Assembly: GCA_019113675.1 (NCBI GenBank)
Contig: DXHA01000032.1
Span: forward strand, 1-37,635
Reading direction: 5' to 3'
Source of the DNA: Candidatus Yaniella excrementigallinarum
GTDB lineage: Bacteria > Actinomycetota > Actinomycetes > Actinomycetales > Micrococcaceae
Length of the DNA: 37,635 nucleotides
Shown: piece by piece, positions 1 through 8,274 of the stretch
Numbering within the stretch: the first letter of the stretch is position 1
Layout of the letters: each line of letters opens with the position of its first letter
Translations under genes and position numbers: made by a program
Notes under the pieces: model-generated
What the model saw: the letters and a program-made list of their open reading frames with translations, nothing else
Told to the model about the DNA's origin: nothing
Databases searched by the model: none

Positions 1-1583
1 TCGTCTGTTCGAGTATCTTCCGGCAGCGCTCGCAGTAAGCGCGCTACGTCATCACTCCAACGTTTGGGTTTCTCCGAACGTAACCAACGCACGAGTTTGC
101 CTACATCAGCCCCTTCGGCTCGGTGCTCTGAGGCCAATGTGGCAACTATTTCGGCGGCGAGATGACCACCCACAAATTCAGCACCATCATTCAGAGCGCG
201 ACCCAACCGTGGATCAACCGGCAACTTGGCAAGTTCGCGCCCGAACGCTGTTATCTTCGGGGCAGTATTGGAGTCAGTATGCTGTAGCGCGCCCAGTTGA
301 ATGAGCGTGGCTACCGCGGCATTATATGGCCGTGACGGTAGTGGTTCGGGTAGGTGCAGTCCGGCAGCATCTGCTGTACCCCAGCAGGCCAAGTCTAAAA
401 CGGCCTGGGTGAGATCGGCGGTACGCATTTCTGGTGGGGTGTGGGCTGGACGTGCGGCAAACTCTGCATCACTCAAGCAGCGCACTACCAGACCTGGCGC
501 TTCACGTGCGGCACGACCGGCACGTTGGATCATCGCTGCTTTTGCTGCCCCCACGGTGACCAGCCCGGCCACGCCGCGTACGGTATCGAGCCGGGATTGC
601 CGATCTAGCCCCGCATCAACCACAATGCGTACCCCGGGAACGGTCAGGGCAGATTCGGCAACGTTGGTGGCCAATACAATACGCCGGCGTTGCCGGGCAG
701 GCTCCGGTCGCAGAATATAGTCTTGTTCGTTTGCGGGCGTGGAACCTAATAGCTCAAGTATTTCTACACCATCGTGGTGACTGAACTGTTTGCGTAATCG
801 TTGGGCCACCCGGCGAATTTCTCGGGCACCCGGTAGGAAGACCAGCAGGTCACCATCGGACTGATGCTGTGTTGTTTTTATTACTGTGTCTGCAATGTGA
901 TTGAGGAAATTATTGGTTACCCCGCGGGCGTCTAGGGCTCGTTGGGTGCCGTGCAGCGGAGCCCACTGTTCGCGTAGTGGATGGGTTACGGCCTCAACGC
1001 TGAGCACCTGGGGCGTTGCGTTGTCTTGCTGTAGTAGATCAGCCCAAAACTGTGCCTCCAGCGTGGCTGACATGACCACAACGTCAAGTGGATTATCGGT
1101 GTCACGCAACTCACCAAGCTGTTGGACCATGGCAAAGCTCAGATCCGTATCCAGGTGTCGTTCGTGGACCTCATCAAGCACTATGGCCGAGACCCCGTGA
1201 GCTTCGGGATCGCCGATGAGCCGCCGCAATAATACCCCGGTGGTCACAAATTCCACCTTGGTATCTGGCGATACTTTTTTATCTCCGCGTACTGTATAGC
1301 CAACCTGCTGGCCCAGCGTGGTGTTGGAAAGCTGGGCCAGCCGTCGTGCTGCGGCACGGGCGGCCATGCGGCGTGGCTGTGTGACCACGACTTTGCCATC
1401 ACGGGCAAGGTTCTGTAGCCGATTAGTCAGGGCGGGTGGTACTACGGTGGTTTTACCGGTGCCCGGTGGGGCAACCACCACGACCCGTAAGGGCGCATGG
1501 CTAGGTGCCTGCAGCAACGGGTCGATCAGTTGTGCCGCAGGAAGACCACTGGATACGGCATCAAGATTAAAAGCATGGTTCAT
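1..1583 (-). CDS. hrpB: ATP-dependent helicase HrpB (DEAH-box), 3'-truncated by window edge
   Basis: About 527 codons are visible from an ATG at 1583; the C-terminal part lies beyond position 1. The N-terminus carries Walker A APPGTGKTT (about residues 38-46), the DEAH-box variant DEVHER near residue 139, an SATLE motif III, and a motif VI that reads QRAGRAAR near residue 350, followed by the helicase-associated region. This order and spacing is typical of HrpB-type superfamily 2 helicases (about 800 residues). HrpB proteins are presumed RNA helicases, but their physiological role in actinobacteria is not well defined. Motif VI normally ends GR-x-GR; here the second Gly is Ala, a conservative change. 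The gene lies downstream of the broken cell-wall hydrolase on the same strand, with a strong hairpin between them, so it is probably a separate transcription unit. Confidence 0.93.
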   Translation of the reverse strand, partial: MNHAFNLDAVSSGLPAAQLIDPLLQAPSHAPLRVVVVAPPGTGKTTVVPPALTNRLQNLARDGKVVVTQPRRMAARAAARRLAQLSNTTLGQQVGYTVRGDKKVSPDTKVEFVTTGVLLRRLIGDPEAHGVSAIVLDEVHERHLDTDLSFAMVQQLGELRDTDNPLDVVVMSATLEAQFWADLLQQDNATPQVLSVEAVTHPLREQWAPLHGTQRALDARGVTNNFLNHIADTVIKTTQHQSDGDLLVFLPGAREIRRVAQRLRKQFSHHDGVEILELLGSTPANEQDYILRPEPARQRRRIVLATNVAESALTVPGVRIVVDAGLDRQSRLDTVRGVAGLVTVGAAKAAMIQRAGRAAREAPGLVVRCLSDAEFAARPAHTPPEMRTADLTQAVLDLACWGTADAAGLHLPEPLPSRPYNAAVATLIQLGALQHTDSNTAPKITAFGRELAKLPVDPRLGRALNDGAEFVGGHLAAEIVATLASEHRAEGADVGKLVRWLRSEKPKRWSDDVARLLRALPEDTRTD

Positions 1584-1660
1584 CGCTTCTACTCTAGGAC
1601 CCCAATGCGCTCCAGGCCCTATTTCTTGAGGCCATACGGATTTGTCGGGATATTAAACAT

Positions 1661-1696
1661 CTTGGCGGTGGCACCGATATCGGTACCACCGCCAAG
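1661..1696 (-). terminator. Hairpin terminator downstream of the LysM-NlpC gene
   Basis: The arms CTTGGCGGTGG and CCACCGCCAAG, with inner ACCG/CGGT around an ATAT loop, form a nearly perfect 16-bp hairpin. It sits about 20 nt after the stop of the minus-strand hydrolase gene and before the start of the helicase gene, which fits an intrinsic terminator or 3' stabilising hairpin. There is no clear U-tract, as is common in actinobacteria. Confidence 0.7.
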
Positions 1697-1715
1697 AGAT
1701 GAAATATTGAGCAGT

Positions 1716-2633
1716 TTAGTAGCGAGCCACCGAGTTCATTGGTGGGTTGTACTGCTTGTAGTGATCCAGCGAATCAATACTGATGCCGGCCTGTGGGTTG
1801 CGAGCCTGGGCAATCTGGCCGTCACCGATGTATACAGCGACGTGGTAGATGCCTGAAGACGAACCGTTGTTTGACCAGAAGACTAGGTCACCGGGCTGAA
1901 CGTTGGACAGGCTGTCATGTGCTGGCGCCTGTGCGTACTGGTCAGCGGACACCCGTGGAATGTCAATGCCGGCAGAAGCAAAGGCAGTCTGAGTCAGCGA
2001 GGAGCAGTCGTACTGGTTGGGTCCATTTGCCCCCAAACGGTAGGTAGCTCCTGAGTTGACAATCTCGGTCGCTTTATCGATAGCAGCAGCTTTGCTGCCA
2101 GTGGCTGAAGCGGTGCTGTAGGTTGCAGAAGCAGTTTGTATATGGCTGCTTCCACCATCAGTTTGGCTTGTTTCTACGGCAGTCTCGCCGGTGTTTTCGG
2201 TGTTACCAGCTTCTGGACCAACCTCGGCGTCTTGGTTGCCAGCTTCTGGACCAACCTCGGCGTCTTGGCTAGCTGCTTGGGAGCTGCCACCGCTTAGCTG
2301 GAGGACATCTCCAGGGTAAATGGTGGAGGAGGCCGACAGATCGTTGGCGCTTAGCAGTTCGTCGACTTATACGCCCTGTGAATTGGCGATCGATGACAGG
2401 GTATCGCCAGCCTGGACGGTGTAGGTACCTGCTGAACTTGAGCTAGTGGAGCTAGCCTGAGCAGGAGTATCTTCAAGTGCAGCATTAGCCGGAGCCATAC
2501 CGAATACGGTGGCGCTTGCGGCGGTTGCCAGGCCTGCAAGGCCCATAGAGAATTTTTTGTTCCGACGCGACCGCAGTGCCAGCGCTTCGGCTTTTTCGGC
2601 TTCAATGCGTGCTCGGCGAGTGGTGTAGGTCAT
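1716..2633 (-). pseudogene. Secreted LysM + NlpC/P60 peptidoglycan hydrolase interrupted by an in-frame TAA
   Basis: The ATG at 2633 follows a GAGA element. The product starts with an Arg/Lys-rich N-terminus and a signal sequence ending near APANA (residue 51), then a LysM domain starting YTVQAGDTLSSIANSQGV (about 71-88). Codon 89 is TAA (2369-2367). Reading through, the same frame continues without another stop to 1716: VDELLSANDL... completes the LysM domain, then comes a low-complexity linker with two copies of QDAEVGPEAGN, and an NlpC/P60 domain with Cys210 in YDCSSL and His264 in YHVAVYIGDG. Such enzymes cleave peptidoglycan stem-peptide bonds outside the cell and often aid daughter-cell separation. 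As written, only an 88-residue fragment is made, so this is a nonsense mutant, a sequencing error, or a case of readthrough. A TTG at 2036 could in principle start the catalytic domain but has no visible signal peptide. Confidence 0.85.
2206..2271 (-). repeat. Two tandem 33-bp repeats in the hydrolase linker
   Basis: Units at 2206-2238 and 2239-2271 are nearly identical and in frame; each encodes QDAEVGPEAGN on the minus strand. They lie in the flexible linker between the LysM and NlpC/P60 domains. Such repeats can vary in copy number by slippage without breaking the frame. Confidence 0.85.
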
Positions 2634-2991
2634 TATCGTTTCTCTCAAAAGACGGCGTGTTAGATTTGGATGTCTGGAAGAACGTCGTCAACTTCCGGAC
2701 GTTCCGTTATCAGAACGTTATTAACCGTGACATTCTTGTTATCGGACTGCAACCTGAGACAAGGTGTGTTTGGGTAGGTTCCGCTATTCCCGTCAGTTCG
2801 ATCCGCTCCATGGCAGTGATTTAGCAAATTCCTGATAATTTACTGTTATTATCCTGTGATCTGCCGTTTTTGCCGATTTTGTCTTGTGCATCACAGGTGT
2901 CGCACCATATTGCACCGTAGCCTTAGGGAGCCGGTATACCCGCAGTACTCCGGTGCCTTAAAGGGTGATTTCAGGTTTGCTAACAGGCACA
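2634..2991. promoter_or_regulatory. 358-bp divergent intergenic region between the nlpC-type and nif3-type genes
   Basis: No gene is supported here. On the minus strand, facing the hydrolase gene, three ATAACG/ATAACA elements occur as direct repeats (plus-strand complements at 2705-2710, 2716-2721 and 2737-2742), spaced 11 and 21 bp, about one and two helical turns. This layout could be a binding array for a response regulator; MtrA is the obvious candidate because it controls cell-wall hydrolase genes in actinobacteria, but that is inference. An inverted repeat (GGAAGAACGTC with GACGTTCC) lies at about 2677-2706. The rest is AT-richer than the flanking genes; no riboswitch was recognised. 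Confidence 0.35.
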
Positions 2992-3909
2992 ATGGACATC
3001 ATGGCATCGCAGCAAACATCAGATCAGACAGTGGTACACCCAACGCTTTCGCAAGTACTTCAGGCAATGGAGTCGCTATGGCCGTTGGATTTGCAAGAGC
3101 AATGGGATGCTTCAGGTGTGGTTGCTGGTAGACCAGACCAAGTCATCAAACGGATTCACTGGGCTGTTGACCCGGTTCAGGCTGTTGCTGATGAGGCAAT
3201 AGCTTATGAAGCAGATTTGGTTATCACACACCATCCATTATTTCTTCGTCCGGTGACTTCAATGGCTGCTACAACATTTAAGGGTAAAGTTCTGCACACT
3301 TTAGTGGAAAACTCTTGTGCGCTGATCACGGCACATACCAACGCCGACTCGGCGGTGGGAGGCGTCTCTGATGTATTGGCAGAAATTCTAGGACTCGAGC
3401 AGGTGGTGCCTTTGGCGACCTCTGCTGACGGTCTTGAAGAAGAAGGCATCGGAAGAGTAGGCACACTAGCAACAGCCATGCGACTCGATGAGTTTGCTGC
3501 CAGAGTCTATAGTGCACTGCCCGCTGTTGCAGGTGGTGTTCGGGTAGCTGGAGATCCCACCGGATTGGTTTCAAAAGTAGCTATTACCGGGGGAGCCGGC
3601 GATAGCTTATTTGATCAGGTTCGCAAGCACCAAGCCGATGTGTACATCACCGCCGATTTACGCCACCATCCGGCTTCCGAAGCCCGCGAACAAGCCATGG
3701 CAGAAACAGATAGGCCCTATTTGATCGATGTATCCCACTTCGCCTCCGAATGGCTATGGCTGCCGGCCGGAGCCAATGCTCTAGAGCGCGCATTAGCCGA
3801 TGAAGGTTTGACCGTAACCACTGCGGTATCAGCCATCAACACCGACCCGTGGGACTTCATTTTGACCTCGGGAGACGACACACACAAGCTCGAAAGTGAA
3901 ACGGAATAA
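2992..3909 (+). CDS. Nif3-like dinuclear metal center hexameric protein (DUF34/NIF3)
   Basis: The 305-residue product has the three metal-binding blocks of the NIF3/DUF34 family: VITHHPLF in the N-terminal half, HTNADSAVGGVSDVLAE centrally, and DVSHFASEW near the C-terminus (His and Glu ligands). Family members form toroidal hexamers with two metal ions per subunit; the reaction is not settled, with GTP-cyclohydrolase-like or metal-related roles proposed. The length matches the short actinobacterial form. Start choice is uncertain: ATG 2992 has a weak AGG seven bases upstream, ATG 3001 is in frame, and a GTG at 2965 would extend it. The next gene begins four bases after the stop, so the two form an operon, a common actinobacterial arrangement (Nif3 plus coiled-coil zinc-ribbon protein). 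Confidence 0.9.
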   Translation: MDIMASQQTSDQTVVHPTLSQVLQAMESLWPLDLQEQWDASGVVAGRPDQVIKRIHWAVDPVQAVADEAIAYEADLVITHHPLFLRPVTSMAATTFKGKVLHTLVENSCALITAHTNADSAVGGVSDVLAEILGLEQVVPLATSADGLEEEGIGRVGTLATAMRLDEFAARVYSALPAVAGGVRVAGDPTGLVSKVAITGGAGDSLFDQVRKHQADVYITADLRHHPASEAREQAMAETDRPYLIDVSHFASEWLWLPAGANALERALADEGLTVTTAVSAINTDPWDFILTSGDDTHKLESETE

Positions 3910-3913
3910 CTGT

Positions 3914-4645
3914 ATGAGCATTACCGCAACTAAAGAGCAACAACGCCAGCTTCTTGATTTGCAAGCCCTGGATACCCAGCTGACCAGAGTGCGAACTCAA
4001 CTCAACGCAATACGTCATGATGACCAGTTGAAACAACTACGACACGACGGTGCCAAGGCTGTTCAACGTGCAAACACAATGAAGGCCCAAGTAGACGAAC
4101 ATCAGTTTGCCGTTCAACAGGCTGAACATGTCGTAGCAGAAACCACGAAGCGAAGAAATAATTTGCAGGCCCGGTTAGATGCTGATGATGTTTCATCCCG
4201 TGATATCCAGGCAGTCACCACAGAAATCGCTGAGCTGACCATTCGCATTGAACAGCTTGAAGACGATCAGGTCACGGCTATGCAAACACTTGAAGAATCG
4301 CAGCAATCTATGGCACAAGCGGAGGCGAATGTTACCGAAGCAGAACAGGCCGTAAACGTTCGCATCACCACTCTGAATGAGCAGGGACAACAACTTTCTA
4401 AACAAGGTAAAGAACTTACTGCTGAGCGGACAGCAATAGCTAATGACCTGCCGGCCGACCTAGTGACCGAATACGAGCAGATCAGAGATCAAAACCACGG
4501 GATTGGTGCTATGGAACTTAGACCAGACGGCTTATCTGGTGCAGGGCTTCCGATCGCTCCGGCTGAACTAGCAGCCATCAATAATACGCCGGCCAACGAG
4601 CTGGCTTATTGCCCCGACACCGGGGCAATTTTAGTGCGAAACTGA
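3914..4645 (+). CDS. Coiled-coil zinc-ribbon family protein (CdsZ-like) with a degenerate zinc ribbon
   Basis: The 243-residue product is a long heptad-rich coiled coil (about residues 10-190) followed by a C-terminal segment ending YCPDTGAILVRN. Homologues end in a C4 zinc ribbon of two Cys-rich knuckles, the second usually of the form C-x2-CG-R-I-L-V-R. Here only one cysteine remains in the entire protein: the first knuckle reads DGLSGAGLPI and the second has Asp-Thr-Gly where Cys-Gly is expected. Zinc binding by the usual site therefore looks impossible, although the fold-defining end is kept. The ATG at 3914 lies four bases after the nif3-like stop. The stop TGA directly abuts the convergent yaaA stop with no spacer. 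Function in the family is not well established; interactions with DNA or ribosome-associated partners have been suggested. Confidence 0.8.
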   Translation: MSITATKEQQRQLLDLQALDTQLTRVRTQLNAIRHDDQLKQLRHDGAKAVQRANTMKAQVDEHQFAVQQAEHVVAETTKRRNNLQARLDADDVSSRDIQAVTTEIAELTIRIEQLEDDQVTAMQTLEESQQSMAQAEANVTEAEQAVNVRITTLNEQGQQLSKQGKELTAERTAIANDLPADLVTEYEQIRDQNHGIGAMELRPDGLSGAGLPIAPAELAAINNTPANELAYCPDTGAILVRN

Positions 4646-5395
4646 CTAGTCCAATACGATCCGCAGAGAGCCTGGTTTTTTCGACGTAGGACGGATCAGT
4701 TCCACTTCATATAACTCACCTACGGTCTCAGCAACTTGGTCCAAAGATCCGATCGGCTGTTTGGCATGAGCCAGCAAAAGTTGGCGTGCCACATATCCTC
4801 GGGCTTGCTTTGCCCAATGCGAGACCGTTTTCAGTTCACCATTGACACGTTGAAATACATCAATGGTCACGGTGCGTAGTGGTGGCGCTTTCCAAAACGA
4901 CTTATATGGGGTCGAACGGCAATCAATAATCGGTCCGCTGGCGTAAGCATCCAACGAGCTGGTCAGCCGCTCCCGCCACCAGGTTCCTATATTGCCGATT
5001 GCCGGTAGTTTGGCTGTTGCCGGATACCGATAGTTTGGGATCGCATCACTTAGTCGCGTGACACCAAATAATGCGGAAAAGACCACCGCAGCGTCACTAT
5101 CAACTTGGTCTAGGGTGCCGTAATCCAACGCATCAAAAAGTACCCCGGTATATACCTGCCACGCTGGGGCCGTAGCTGCCTCTAACAGCTGTTGGTTGGC
5201 GGCTATTTCGTGCTGCAAGGTTTTGCCGACCTTCAACACTTCGTGAGCATTCGCCAGACTAGAAACCACTTGCAGTTCGTGTATCACCGTGCGGCGTTCA
5301 CCAGAAAGACCGGGAAAAACCAGATCATTAAAGTCAAGTGAGGGGCCGTCTTCTGGCGCGGTCTTGCCTTCGGAAGGGGGCAACAAAATGAGCAT
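4646..5395 (-). CDS. yaaA: YaaA-family protein (DUF328, peroxide stress response)
   Basis: The 249-residue product begins MLILLPPSEGKT, the diagnostic start of the YaaA/DUF328 family, and later shows PNYRYPATAKLP and HWAKQARGYVARQLL, which are the conserved central and C-terminal blocks. In E. coli YaaA lowers intracellular free iron and protects DNA and proteins during hydrogen peroxide stress; a DNA-binding fold has been described for it. The start is the ATG at 5395; the open frame extends further upstream, but that part overlaps the RNase P RNA gene on the other strand. The gene is convergent with the coiled-coil gene (stop codons abut at 4645/4646) and diverges from rnpB. Confidence 0.9.
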   Translation of the reverse strand: MLILLPPSEGKTAPEDGPSLDFNDLVFPGLSGERRTVIHELQVVSSLANAHEVLKVGKTLQHEIAANQQLLEAATAPAWQVYTGVLFDALDYGTLDQVDSDAAVVFSALFGVTRLSDAIPNYRYPATAKLPAIGNIGTWWRERLTSSLDAYASGPIIDCRSTPYKSFWKAPPLRTVTIDVFQRVNGELKTVSHWAKQARGYVARQLLLAHAKQPIGSLDQVAETVGELYEVELIRPTSKKPGSLRIVLD

Positions 5396-5456
5396 GAGTT
5401 TGAGTGTAATAGCTGAAACTACATTCCTTGGACAAAATTCGCTAAACTGAGAAACT

Positions 5457-5819
5457 CGGGATGGAGATGCGGATGACCGCGACAACATGTCGAGGAAAGT
5501 CCGGACACCACAGGGCATGATGGTGGGTAACACCCACTCGGAGTAATCCGCAGGCCAGTGCCACAGAAAGTAGACCGCCTCTTTAAAGAGGTAAGGGTGA
5601 AAGGGTGGAGTAAGAGACCACCAGCGGACGTGGTGACACGCCCGGCTCGGTAAACCCCATTCGGTGCAAGATCAAGCAGAACACGCTATGAGGCGGCCCG
5701 CCCAGTGTTCGGGTTGATTGCTTGAGTGCTGCGGTAACGCAGACACCAGATAGATGGTCATCAAGCCCACGATTTATAATCGTGAGCTGACAGAATCCGG
5801 CTTATAGCACTCCATCCCG
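5457..5819 (+). ncRNA. rnpB: RNase P RNA (class A)
   Basis: Ends pair as P1 (CGGGATGGA at 5457 with TCCATCCCG at 5811-5819). Conserved blocks in order are GAGGAAAGTCCGG, CACAGAAA...GACCGCC, GGGTGAAAGGGTG, GTAAGAGACCACCAGCG, GGTAAACCCCAT followed by GCAAGATCAAGCAGA, ATAGATGGTCATC and ACAGAATCCGGCTTAT, which together are diagnostic of bacterial type A RNase P RNA. The GGTAA of L15 should pair with the tRNA CCA end. The 363-nt length is normal. This ribozyme removes 5' leaders from pre-tRNAs with the RnpA protein. A -10-like TAAACT (5443-5448) lies at the right distance for a start close to 5457; no good -35 was seen. Confidence 0.97.
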
Positions 5820-5849
5820 TCCATCACTCATTTTGCCGAAAGTTTTGCC

Positions 5850-6578
5850 TTGCCTCAGCGTCGCCGTACTGCAACCAGACTTGCCAAAAAACTGCCCTGG
5901 CCTATCGCTTTGGTCCTTGTTGGGATCTATCTGATCGCCACATATGCTTTTCCAACTCAAGAGGATTATATTCCACAAGAAGGCACTGCATTAGAACAGT
6001 TGGAGACATTAGAAATAAAAGGCCGCGCTCCGCGCACTGGGTATAGCCGGGAAGAATTCGGCAACGGTTGGTTAGATCCCGATGGTAATGGATGTGATAC
6101 CCGGAATGATATATTACAGCGTGATTTGGATCAGGCTGTTTTGGGGCCTGATGATTGTCAGGTGCTGTCCGGGGTCTTAGATGACCCATTGACCGCAACC
6201 ACGATCGAATTTACCCGGGGCCCCGAGACGTCTATGGAAGTTCAAATCGACCATATCGTGGCATTATCCGACGCCTGGCAAAAAGGCGCCCAAGAGTTGT
6301 CGCAGGAGCAACGCCAACGAATCGCCAATGACCCGTTAAACCTTTTGGCAGTAGATGGTACCGCAAACCAACAAAAATCCGATTCGGATGCAGCCACTTG
6401 GTTACCAGCTAATAAAGCGTTTCGCTGCGAATACGTAGCCATGCAAACAGCAGTAAAAGCCAAATACGAGCTGTGGGTGACCCAAGCAGAATATGATGCG
6501 ATCCGGGATACTTTATTACAATGTCCATCGGAGCCGACCTACACTACCGATGATGAACTTCCAATTCTTCGCCGGTAG
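5850..6578 (+). CDS. Membrane-anchored HNH endonuclease family protein (DUF1524/GmrSD C-terminal type)
   Basis: The 242-residue product has a basic N-terminus, one transmembrane or signal segment (about residues 15-34, WPIALVLVGIYLIATYAF) and an extracytoplasmic HNH domain. Recognisable blocks are DPDGNGCDTRNDIL, VQIDHIVALSDAW, RIANDPLNLLAVDG and a Cys-containing end, as in the many secreted actinobacterial HNH proteins. These are presumed metal-dependent nucleases acting outside the membrane, perhaps for DNA scavenging. The start is a TTG at 5850, with GAAAG about nine bases upstream; no ATG exists that would keep the membrane segment. It begins 30 bases after the RNase P RNA with no obvious terminator between them, so readthrough transcription is possible. 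Confidence 0.85.
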   Translation: MPQRRRTATRLAKKLPWPIALVLVGIYLIATYAFPTQEDYIPQEGTALEQLETLEIKGRAPRTGYSREEFGNGWLDPDGNGCDTRNDILQRDLDQAVLGPDDCQVLSGVLDDPLTATTIEFTRGPETSMEVQIDHIVALSDAWQKGAQELSQEQRQRIANDPLNLLAVDGTANQQKSDSDAATWLPANKAFRCEYVAMQTAVKAKYELWVTQAEYDAIRDTLLQCPSEPTYTTDDELPILRR

Positions 6579-6699
6579 CGGCAGAAACTTTATGCAGGCT
6601 TAGTTTGGCTGTATCCTTTGCCGTGTAACGCTAAGATAAGAGTGTTTTCAATAGGTTGGCCGTCCGCCAACCGCCCACTATGCAGAAAAGGACCACACC

Positions 6700-8163
6700 G
6701 TGGCAGATATCACCGCCAGCACACAGGAGACTCTACAACAGTGGAGTGAACGTGAGCAGTTGGCTGAACAAATGGTTCCGCTCATCGGTTCGTTGTACCG
6801 CAACAACAATGTCGTGACATCCATTTATGGTCGAAGCCTCGTTCACCAATCGGTAGTCGACATCTTGAAGGCACACCGTTTTGCCCGTCAGGTCGATGAA
6901 TCCATTCTCCCGGTTGAAGATTCATTTGCGATCCTTCAGGCAATGTCGCAGCTCAACCTCGGTGCTGGCTCAGTGGACTTGGCACGGATGGTCAAAAAAT
7001 TCCGTGACGTAGGTGGCGATGCCACAGCATTTGTACGCGATGAACTAGCTAGCATCGTTGATAAGGGTGGCGAAGGCCTAGGCGAGACCACAGATGTGGT
7101 CCTGTACGGCTTCGGACGTATTGGCCGCCTATTGGCTCGCATTCTGCTGGACCACGCTGGTGGCGGCACTAAACTTCGTTTGCGCGCTATTGTTGTGCGT
7201 CCCAAATCTGCCGATGATATCCATAAACGGGCGTCGTTGTTGCGTCGCGACTCGGTACACGGTGCCTTCAACGGCACCATCCAGGTGGATGAAGAAGCCA
7301 GTACCATCACTGCCAATGGCACCCAGATTCAGGTCATTAATGCATCTGATCCAGCCTCTATTGATTACACGCAGTACGGCATCAACAACGCCATTGTCGT
7401 GGACAATACCGGTGTGTGGCGCGATGAGGAAGGCCTGGGCCAGCACCTCAAAGCCAAAGGGACATCCAAGGTACTGCTGACAGCCCCGGGTAAAGGCAAT
7501 CTGAAAAACATTGTCTTCGGTGTGAACACCGAAGACATTACCGCCGAAGATTCGATCCTGTCTGCTGCTTCGTGTACCACCAACGCCATTACCCCGGTAC
7601 TGAAAGTTCTCAACGACGAATACGGTATTCATCACGGACACGTGGAAACCGTACACGCCTATACCAACGACCAGAACCTAATTGATAACTTCCACAAGGG
7701 TTCACGTCGTGGTCGTGCCGCTGGGCTAAATATGGTGTTAACCGAAACCGGTGCTGCCACCGCTGTAGCCAAAGCGCTGCCAGAGCTATCCGGAAAACTC
7801 TCAGGCAATGCGATTCGTGTGCCAACCCCCAATGTTTCAATGGCGATCTTAAACCTGGAGTTAGAGAGCACTACCTCGCGTGAAGATCTCAATGCTCGAC
7901 TGCGCCAAGAATCACTCACTGGCCAACTGCGTAACCAGATTGACTACATCTACTCTCACGATGCCGTCTCCACCGACTTTGTTGGTTCCAATCGTGCAGG
8001 TGTTGTTGATGGTCTAGCCACGATCGTCAACGAGGGCTCCCACGGTTCTAGTCTGGTGCTCTACGTTTGGTACGACAACGAATACGGCTATTCCTGCCAG
8101 GTCGTTCGGGCCATTGAAACTATGGCCGGAGAAAACCTGCCGGTGTTCCCAAAAGCTGAATAA
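6700..8163 (+). CDS. Glyceraldehyde-3-phosphate dehydrogenase, long form (GapB-like)
   Basis: At 487 residues this is about 150 longer than standard GAPDH because of an N-terminal extension of about 130 residues; Corynebacterium glutamicum GapB has the same architecture. The Rossmann motif YGFGRIGR is at residues 136-143, catalytic Cys292 in SCTTN, and the substrate region HAYTNDQN and TPNVSMAIL follow; WYDNEYGYSCQV is the usual C-terminal block. The enzyme interconverts glyceraldehyde-3-phosphate and 1,3-bisphosphoglycerate. In corynebacteria the long paralogue works mainly in gluconeogenesis and can use NADP, which may hold here but cannot be proven from sequence. The GTG start at 6700 follows an AAAGGA element. 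A GC-rich terminator follows, so it is probably monocistronic. Confidence 0.95.
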   Translation: MADITASTQETLQQWSEREQLAEQMVPLIGSLYRNNNVVTSIYGRSLVHQSVVDILKAHRFARQVDESILPVEDSFAILQAMSQLNLGAGSVDLARMVKKFRDVGGDATAFVRDELASIVDKGGEGLGETTDVVLYGFGRIGRLLARILLDHAGGGTKLRLRAIVVRPKSADDIHKRASLLRRDSVHGAFNGTIQVDEEASTITANGTQIQVINASDPASIDYTQYGINNAIVVDNTGVWRDEEGLGQHLKAKGTSKVLLTAPGKGNLKNIVFGVNTEDITAEDSILSAASCTTNAITPVLKVLNDEYGIHHGHVETVHAYTNDQNLIDNFHKGSRRGRAAGLNMVLTETGAATAVAKALPELSGKLSGNAIRVPTPNVSMAILNLELESTTSREDLNARLRQESLTGQLRNQIDYIYSHDAVSTDFVGSNRAGVVDGLATIVNEGSHGSSLVLYVWYDNEYGYSCQVVRAIETMAGENLPVFPKAE

Positions 8164-8174
8164 AATATGTGCTG

Positions 8175-8234
8175 GGTCTAAGCCTTTAGACCACCACAGA
8201 GCTGGGGCCGCCCCTAATCAGGGCGGCCCCAGCT
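8175..8234 (+). terminator. Double hairpin terminator after the GAPDH gene
   Basis: The first hairpin is GGTCTA/TAGACC (8175-8192). The second, much stronger one pairs AGCTGGGGCCGCCC (8200-8213) with GGGCGGCCCCAGCT (8221-8234) around a seven-base loop, 14 perfect base pairs. No U-tract follows, in the actinobacterial manner. Confidence 0.85.
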
Positions 8235-8274
8235 ATGTCATGGCCAAAGTTATACGGTATAAGCGAGGCGGAAA

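Noticed and set aside
301..1629. Plus-strand open frames opposite the helicase gene
   Set aside because: They are antisense to a clear HrpB coding sequence and show low-complexity Ser/Arg/Ala-rich products typical of shadow frames.
2634..2960. c-di-AMP (ydaO-type) riboswitch ahead of the NlpC/P60 gene
   Set aside because: Such genes often carry one in actinobacteria, but the conserved GGGGTGAAT and GACAGCTAACCCCGTAGGC-like blocks are not present on the minus strand here.
5396..5533. Longer N-terminus for the yaaA gene
   Set aside because: The extension would overlap the RNase P RNA and has no family match; the family start MLILLPPSEGKT fits the ATG at 5395.
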